Assembly: GCA_946902985.2 (NCBI GenBank) | Contig: OX336388.2 | Location: 1,502,468,545 to 1,502,532,544 of the forward strand | Reading direction: 5' to 3' | Source: Meconema thalassinum | Taxonomy: Eukaryota; Arthropoda; Insecta; Orthoptera; Tettigoniidae | Length of the DNA: 64,000 nucleotides | Shown: positions 57,814 to 64,000 of the stretch, piece by piece | How the letters are laid out: each line of letters begins with the position of its first letter | How positions within the stretch are numbered: position 1 is the stretch's first letter | Notes under the pieces: model-generated | Seen by the model: only the letters and a program-made list of their open reading frames with translations | Database searches by the model: none | Told to the model about the DNA's origin: nothing | Program-made: the position numbers and the translations under genes

Positions 57814-60800
57814 GTAATGGTGGCAGTGAAAAATAAATCAATAACCACGCCTCAGATACAACTGTAATGGCTCTCATCCCCCCTTTACCTTATGAATAAC
57901 CAAAAGATAATAATAATATTAGCATATCAAAATATAATTAATCGACATGATATTACCATACCAAAAATTAATAATTTATGACACACAGAAGGGCCTAATT
58001 TAATTTCTCACTAGGTCAGCTGAGTTCACAGCAAAAAAAAAAAAACTAGGAGTGAATGTTCCAAATTTTCGTGGTATTCAAGAACACCCTGATTTAATTT
58101 AGGATAAGAGATCAGGCGGGACGAAGCTAATGTCAAGACCAGCTTGTTGAATGGAAGGCTGGACGTACTCAGAAAGGCCGACAATTTTAACCTTGCCACA
58201 CATGGTGAAGGGAACGGAAACAATCTTCCTACTGGCTGCCTTCATTAAATAAAAAAAAACATTCAAATGTCAAAGTATAATAAAAATCTAGAAATGATAC
58301 AATTAAATTACAATTAAATTACAACTAAAACCCTTAACCGCTTAGGCTAATATTTAAAGGGTAGAATCAAGTCAGTCATTGCCCAGTTGGCAAAATTTCA
58401 TTTCCCCATCATACGATTAATTGAATTACTGAACAGAGGGTAATATCATCCACAAGGATAAAAGGAAATATAACAACAAGAAATTCAGGCCGGGTGCCAT
58501 TTCACAAACAAATTGCATAAAGCAACAAACGCGTTCCTTAGCGAACGAAAGCGTCCGAGAAACTTCAGAGTCCAGCACTGACTGTCCTTTGAAGCCTATC
58601 TGACTAAAATTAAGTCCACGAGGTTCCCATCCAGCTAACGGGAAATAGGGCAAGGTAACCCACCCTGCAGTAACTACATATAACAGTATGACCAAATTAT
58701 ACAAGCCCTTCCAAAAAATTACATACTAATATACTAACTAAAATGTCAAAATCTGTATCTAGTTCACATTATGGTCCACCGACACATAGCCTTAGAATTA
58801 CATTAGCAAAATTTTTGCAGTCAAAGTTAGCATTCAACCAGTTTTTAGTTGCCCCTTAGAATTGAGTTATGATAGTACCACCTGCTGTCTTCCAGCCCTC
58901 CGAGGAAACTGCACTATCAGTTTCCCCGGAGGCGATTGCTTAAGAGTCTTTTCGTCAGCAAGCTTCTCCACACACTGTCTCTGTATTCACAGGCCACAAA
59001 CCTGTATTCCCGTGTACCCCCACCACACTACTCCAGTAATACCAAATGCGACTAGCGGCGCAACGGGCCAAAACAAGGCCAGAGTCCAAGGTTTGAGTTG
59101 GTACCATTGAATATCACCCCACACAGTTTGTGCGTAGAAACCTTCCAGGAGTTGAGGCGTTACACAATGTTCTTGCAAGAGTGTTCTTAGAACAAGAGAT
59201 TGGCGAATGTAGCTGACAGGAAATGTTCACTTTTCCAATGTTCGCAGATACAAGGCTTGATTTATCTCCCTTCCATCAGCGATAATCCTTTAAGTGACAG
59301 GACACACAAAGGGCACAAATCCTGGCAGAAAAAGGGCTTGGCGAACCCATTTCACCAACAGCCAGGCACCAGAGAGGCGAAATGAATTCTCAGAAGAGGC
59401 TTGGTGTATGCTCCCATGATAATCCGGCTAGACCTGGAGTTCTTACTGCGCCTCGAAGATAAAGATGAACATGTAATGATTTGCAAAATCGGTACATCCT
59501 CCTCCTCCAAAGGAAGACGACGGGGAGATGACAAACAGGGTGATGGTGTCCAGCCTGTCTCTTGGCAGCTGAAGAGGTTACTCCAATCTCCGCCAGCAGA
59601 CCTTGAAGTAGATCTCCTCGGGTAGAATGATGCCATGGGACCTAGATGGTACCTCCAAACTGGGCCCAGATTGGTAGTACACGTCCCACATAGTGACCAC
59701 TGAAACACACATCAGAACAGCAGCGTATGGTCCAAATACAGTTCCCTTAAAGGGAACAAGCGTCCCAGGCCAGTCAACCAGCCCTAAACAACTTAAGTTA
59801 TCCCAGGAAGGATAAAAAAATCACACGAAGCATTAGTGTGCCATCGAAGTTCACTTAAGAGTCTTTCAAGTCACACACGGGATGCTTGAGGCCACGGACA
59901 AGGTTCTGCGCCAAGACAGGGGTTCCAGGGCATAGTTAAAGTTCACTGAAGTATGAAAATCACCGAAAGGGGCAACCAACTATACGATATGACTGACGTT
60001 AACAAGCTTAATTGAAAGTTCACTACAATACTTAGCAAAAATAACCAAATCAACTTATATCAACCAATTTTTGACTAAAACATCCAGAAACCATAATATT
60101 TACAAAATTTCAGATATTTTCCCACCGAAATTCCCTGAAATTTTATGGGCAACACCATCAAATTAGAAATAATGCAAGGGGGAACTCACTGGTACCCTTC
60201 CAAAACAGTTAAACATACTCAAAAAAGAATTTACATTTACTTTGATGGCCTCACGCAGTACCGTAGGAAAACAGAACACATTTAGGAAGCACCAAAACAT
60301 TTTAAAACAAACACAACATACCATAATCAAACCATATGGATCGTCTCAGGTGTGTGACACATATTAAAACATAATGAATACCAAAGTCACTGTCTCATTT
60401 CACCAGTCACTGCCCCTAACCGTCCACGGTGGCCATCCGATGAACGACAGAAAACAGCAACTACCTTCCACGAGAACAATAACCAAATGGTGAGACCACG
60501 TTAAACAATAGACACCACGATCCAACCAATTTACATACCAGCACCTAACCAAATTTCACCAAATAACTTCATCGCTACTCGCCAACGCATCCTAACAGTC
60601 TACAAACCCCCAAGAGTTCCTGTAGGATGACCAACCTAACTCAGGACACTAAGGTGATCACACCTATCCTGAGAACCAACTCACCAAAGTTACACCAAAT
60701 GTTCAAAATTAAAACATCTTCTCCAAATCAAGATGCCACCTTCTAGGCACGGAACCCAACCAATATCAAACCAACAACAACTACGAGCCCGGTGCAGAGG

Positions 60801-62009
60801 CCACACTAATTCCACTCCCAAAGCACATAGCTCAGCAGAACTAGACACAAACTCAAATTGGTACCAACCAATTTTCAAGACATACCTAAACGAACGTGGC
60901 TCCACCATTTAAAAAAACACAAATTACTTATAACTTTTACACCCACACAGACAACAAACCACTTCCATGGTCCCATACACAGATCTACCTTACTACAACG
61001 AACACCCATAGGTATCATGTGACACATTTCTACAAGCACAAGGTGATTAATATCCTCAAAACTTCAGATTCTCCAACTCAGCGGTCCTCGACATGCCACA
61101 GCATGCTCAAAATACAGAATTACAGGATCACAGATTTGATGGTATGATAAATTTTCAAATGCACGGGGCGGTTACTGTCCCCAAATTCACATGTTCTCCA
61201 CTTTCAACATCTCGCACACACCCCATCATGTTCCACACACAGAATTACAAGGTCACTGAGGTGACAAAATGATAAATCTTTAAAATGCACGGGGTGGTTA
61301 TAGTCCCCAAGGAAAATGCACCTTACACAGAAAGAGAGTTAGCTCACCAACTAATAGATACCTCAAATTTCCCCAGAACAAGCACGACATCTCCAGTGCA
61401 ACACTATCTCGATGCATAGAACAACTGACTAACGCTATAGCCTGGCTACCAGCTCGAAGCTGATGCTAATCGAACTTAATTTTTCTTTTTCACACCCAAG
61501 TATACGGGGATACATGAACTATGATTCCAACTACAATCACATGAACGTTGTGACAATACCAGCAAGTCAGCAGTCTAACAGTATATACCGCAGATTACAA
61601 GTAACCCACTGACTAACCTAACCAGATACATTTTCAACCGACAAGAGATTGCAATTCGAAGATTTTCCAGATCACTGATACAATTTCTAAAGCCCTCACG
61701 TCAGCAGCTGAACAACACAGCGAAATGAGCATCACTCTGAAGCATTACACCTTATTTTCACATAAAATCGAAATTTCACTACCAACCTAACAAAATTATC
61801 ACTAAATTATCCAAAAAATTTATTCAAAAATATCAACCACGAATATGATGAACAAAACTCAGCTAACAGAAGCAGATCACAGCCTTTCTTGAGGATTACA
61901 AAAGATGACATAAGAGATTTGACTTCAGCGGAACAACTAGACCATCTCCCATCGCTCTGAACTTCATATCATCGCATTCACAGGAAATAGAACATCATAA
62001 TTTCACCTT
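57813..62009 (-). other. 3' noncoding region and LTR of element 3 (inner LTR boundary unresolved)
   Basis: About 4.2 kb between the satellite junction and the integrase stop. No ORF longer than 118 codons occurs. The plus strand is G-poor, mainly between 59950 and 61400, so the element's sense strand is C-poor as in elements 1 and 2. Small minus-strand frames at 59352-59708 and 58987-59178 (the latter with a hydrophobic run) are not recognisable; they could be remnants of a third ORF. I could not find the point where the LTR begins, nor the polypurine tract. Confidence 0.6.
61115..61312. repeat. Tandem duplication, 125-bp period
   Basis: CAGAATTACA at 61115 and 61240, each followed by ATGATAAAT, AAATGCACGGGG and GTCCCCAA. 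Two copies are visible, the second partial. Confidence 0.8.
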
Positions 62010-63482
62010 TTACACATCTCGAGTTTCTCGTTCACTAGCAGGTTTACAATTCGATATATAAGTCCTAAAAACACGTTTCCTAGACAGATCCTCTAATAAC
62101 ACTGTTACTTCAGAAGGAAAAGACAGAATCTCATAGGGGCCCTCATATTTTGGCTGCAGTTTACCTGATACCTGACGACCTGGGGCCTTAGCCCAGAAGT
62201 TTTTTGCATACACAAAATCTCCGACAGAATATCCACCCTGTTTTCGGCCCAAATTATATCTCTCAGCTAGCTTATCATGCGAGATCTTTATAGCAGCTTT
62301 GGCCTCCTTCCAGATTTCTCTGACACGATCAGGAGAGGGTTGGTCAGGAAGCAGATCATGAAGTGACCACAGATTCGTTAGAGGGGAATTTGGGACGAAC
62401 GCATACATAAGTGAAAACGGCGTTTTCCCATGGGATTCATGCTCAGCAGTATTGAAGGCGTAGGGTAACCAATGTAATGACGAATCCCACTTGGCATGAT
62501 TGTCACGATGATATGCGATAAGCGCAACTCTCAAATTTCGGTTAACTCTCTCTGCCAAACTAGGGTTGGGGTAATAAGGTGTCGTGGTGACATGGGAAAT
62601 AGAATAATCAAAACAAAATTTTCTAAACTGATGAGAAACAAAGGCCTTGGCATTATCTGACACCAAGTATTGACTAGGACCAAAGGAAGAGAAAACAGAC
62701 TTTAAACATCTTATGACAGTAGCAGAGTCGCAATTTCTAGTGGGAAAAATCCACGAAAAGCGAGAGAAACCATGAACACAAACAAAGGCAAAACGATTAC
62801 CTAGTTTAGACCTCGGCAGGGGCCCAACGAAATCCACATACAAGCGTTCCATGGGCCTGGACGCAGGTTCGGAAGCTAACTTAACAACCTTACCACTGAC
62901 GGTAGGCTTACTCACTTTACAATCATGACACCTCAGCACGAACTTTCTCACATCCTTATCGAGACCCTTCCAAACAAAAGACTGCCTTATTTTCTGTCGA
63001 GTTTTGAATATTCCTAGGTGGCCTCCAGCGGGTGACTTGTGAAAATACATTAGCATGCCATTTATTAGCTGAGTAGGCAAAACAACTTTAGGCTTTCTAT
63101 CACGCCTAGTTACACAACACAGTACACCAGACTTTAAAATATAAGGTTTTATCACTTCTCCAGAAACTAATCGAGCAATTAAATCACACAAGACGGGATC
63201 TTCCTTCTGATGGTCAGCAATGTCTCCAAACAATAACGGTGAATTTACTAACATGTGTTGAGCTGAATTAGCCCCAACAACAACAGGTTCCTCTAAAGAG
63301 GGAGTTTCACACCTGTCAGGAATTTCTCCATAGAGACGCTTAAGTGACAGAGCACAAATATTTTCATGTTTTTCCTCGGGAACGAGATTCTTACATTTAT
63401 TAGGAACTTCTTCATACATGCGGCTAAGGGAGTCGGCTATGACATTTTCACAACCCTTTATATGACGAACGGTGAACTGAAA
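62010..63482 (-). CDS. pol: Integrase of element 3
   Basis: The frame opens right after a TAA at 63483-63485 and continues the RNase H frame; the first Met is at 63419 but is internal to pol. From that Met: zinc ligands H127, H134, C164 and C167; catalytic D196 (YVDFVGP), D255 (VSDNAKAF) and E290 (SLAERVN), with 34 residues between the last two; GPYEI near residue 430. All core residues are kept. Just before the zinc finger lies a duplicated stretch, MYEEVPNKC and LYGEIPDRC, 28 residues apart. This protein is clearly different from the integrases of elements 1 and 2. Confidence 0.9.
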   Translation of the reverse strand, partial: FQFTVRHIKGCENVIADSLSRMYEEVPNKCKNLVPEEKHENICALSLKRLYGEIPDRCETPSLEEPVVVGANSAQHMLVNSPLLFGDIADHQKEDPVLCDLIARLVSGEVIKPYILKSGVLCCVTRRDRKPKVVLPTQLINGMLMYFHKSPAGGHLGIFKTRQKIRQSFVWKGLDKDVRKFVLRCHDCKVSKPTVSGKVVKLASEPASRPMERLYVDFVGPLPRSKLGNRFAFVCVHGFSRFSWIFPTRNCDSATVIRCLKSVFSSFGPSQYLVSDNAKAFVSHQFRKFCFDYSISHVTTTPYYPNPSLAERVNRNLRVALIAYHRDNHAKWDSSLHWLPYAFNTAEHESHGKTPFSLMYAFVPNSPLTNLWSLHDLLPDQPSPDRVREIWKEAKAAIKISHDKLAERYNLGRKQGGYSVGDFVYAKNFWAKAPGRQVSGKLQPKYEGPYEILSFPSEVTVLLEDLSRKRVFRTYISNCKPASERETRDV

Positions 63483-64000
63483 TTATGAAATACGGGTTGC
63501 CCACCTGGCGATTCGCCCAGTGGGTCGAGGTCTAGCCAGGACCCAGCTCAGGGCCTGGTTATCGGTTTCAAGTTCGAAAGGAACATGTTCGACATACATT
63601 CGGAATTTCTCCAGCCCAAACATCACTGCGAGCCCTTCAAGCTCGTATACGGAATAATTTGCTTCAACAGGGGACAGAGTTCGAGAAGCAAAACCAATAG
63701 GTCGTCTACCTAACTCACTTTCCTGTAACAACACAGCAGCTACAGCACCGAGCGATGCATCAGTCTGGATTATAAACTTCTTACTGAAATCAGGGACAGC
63801 GAGGACAGGAGCGCTACACAGTGCCTCCTTCAAATCGTCAAAAGCTGCTTGCTGCGACGGGCCCCATTCAAATTTCACGTCAGACCTTCGCAGATGATTA
63901 AGTGGCAACGCCCGCTGTGCAAAATTGGGTATAAATTTGCGCAGAAAGCCAACCATTCCCACGAATCGGGCTACTCCTTTCACATTTTTAGGCGGTGCAA
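63483..64000 (-). pseudogene. pol: RT connection and RNase H of element 3, cut by the window edge and ended by a premature stop
   Basis: Open to the right edge of the window; the first Met-like codon (GTG at 63983) is internal. It contains the RT thumb/connection segment (FVGMVGFLRKFIPNF) and RNase H with D75 (IIQTDAS), E114 (VYELEGL) and D141 (LETDNQAL), counted from 63983. It stops at TAA in the string ATTTCATAATTTCAG, where other Ty3/Gypsy proteins continue. The same frame goes on into integrase without an indel, so a single base substitution broke it. Confidence 0.88.

Larger units (their letters stand above)
57813..64000 (-). mobile_element. Ty3/Gypsy retrotransposon, 3' part (element 3), running off the window
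   Basis: The minus-strand element continues beyond 64000. Visible are the RT-RNase H connection, RNase H, integrase and a long 3' noncoding part with the 3' LTR. The left boundary is sharp against the satellite; the first bases TGTAATGG would be the end of the LTR (CCATTACA on the element strand). Target duplication and 5' LTR are outside. RNase H and IN are in one frame, split by a single stop. Confidence 0.88.

Noticed and set aside
58426..61147. Several ORFs of 60-118 codons in the 58-61-kb region
   Set aside because: They overlap on both strands, lack family motifs and lie in the noncoding part of element 3; an env-like origin could not be supported.

Overview
This window looks like repeat-dense nuclear DNA from a large animal genome, most likely an insect. 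The evidence is three families of Ty3/Gypsy LTR retrotransposon with insect-like Gag and Pol, several kinds of tRNA-headed SINE, an R2-like non-LTR remnant, a MITE, and long satellite arrays. I recognise no host protein-coding gene, no rRNA gene and no functional tRNA gene. The species cannot be fixed from sequence alone; a repeat-rich polyneopteran insect is my guess. Every long ORF belongs to a transposon.

Layout. (1) 1-22855: a young Ty3/Gypsy element on the + strand (element 1) with very long LTRs (about 4.13 kb). The left LTR runs off the window edge. It is followed by a tRNA-Lys-type primer binding site, gag (with one frameshift), an intact pol, a polypurine tract and the right LTR. Two more LTR copies then follow head to tail, so the right side is a tandem array of three LTRs (10483-22855) with identical scar junctions. 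A 383-bp SINE sits only in the left LTR. (2) 22856-24950: a frameshifted R2-like non-LTR retrotransposon 3' part on the - strand, then two tRNA-derived SINEs. (3) 24951-30000: a tandem array of about 293-bp units carrying GCCGCCAT...ATGGCGGC hairpins, split by a 3518-bp solo LTR with a 4-bp target duplication. (4) 30000-41450: a second, related repeat family, split by a complete but decayed Ty3/Gypsy element on the - strand (element 2, 31481-40644, target duplication CTTT). The 3' LTR of element 2 carries its own SINE. (5) 41451-44778: mostly unassigned sequence with two TSD-flanked SINEs and a TA-flanked MITE. (6) 44779-57813: a 13-kb higher-order satellite made of seven 1.7-2.3-kb units, each built from about 140- and 165-bp subrepeats and each complete unit ending in a conserved block that closes with CTAG. 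(7) 57814-64000: the 3' part of a third Ty3/Gypsy element on the - strand (element 3), inserted into the satellite and running off the right edge.

How it fits together. The window is a stack of nested insertions. The tandem arrays are the oldest layer, LTR elements and the solo LTR were inserted into them, and SINEs were inserted into the LTRs. Element 1 is the youngest by LTR similarity, with roughly a dozen differences over 3.9 kb of aligned LTR by eye. Element 2 is older, with about 20 differences over 1.26 kb plus broken catalytic residues. Elements 1 and 2 share an unusual Gag plan (long N-terminal coiled coil, a capsid-like core, an Arg/Asn-rich tail without a CCHC knuckle) and an integrase signature, so they are probably related lineages. 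The features most worth following are the LTR array with its mosaic fourth copy, the quantised higher-order satellite with Helitron-like unit ends, and the hairpin repeats that show a compensatory base change.
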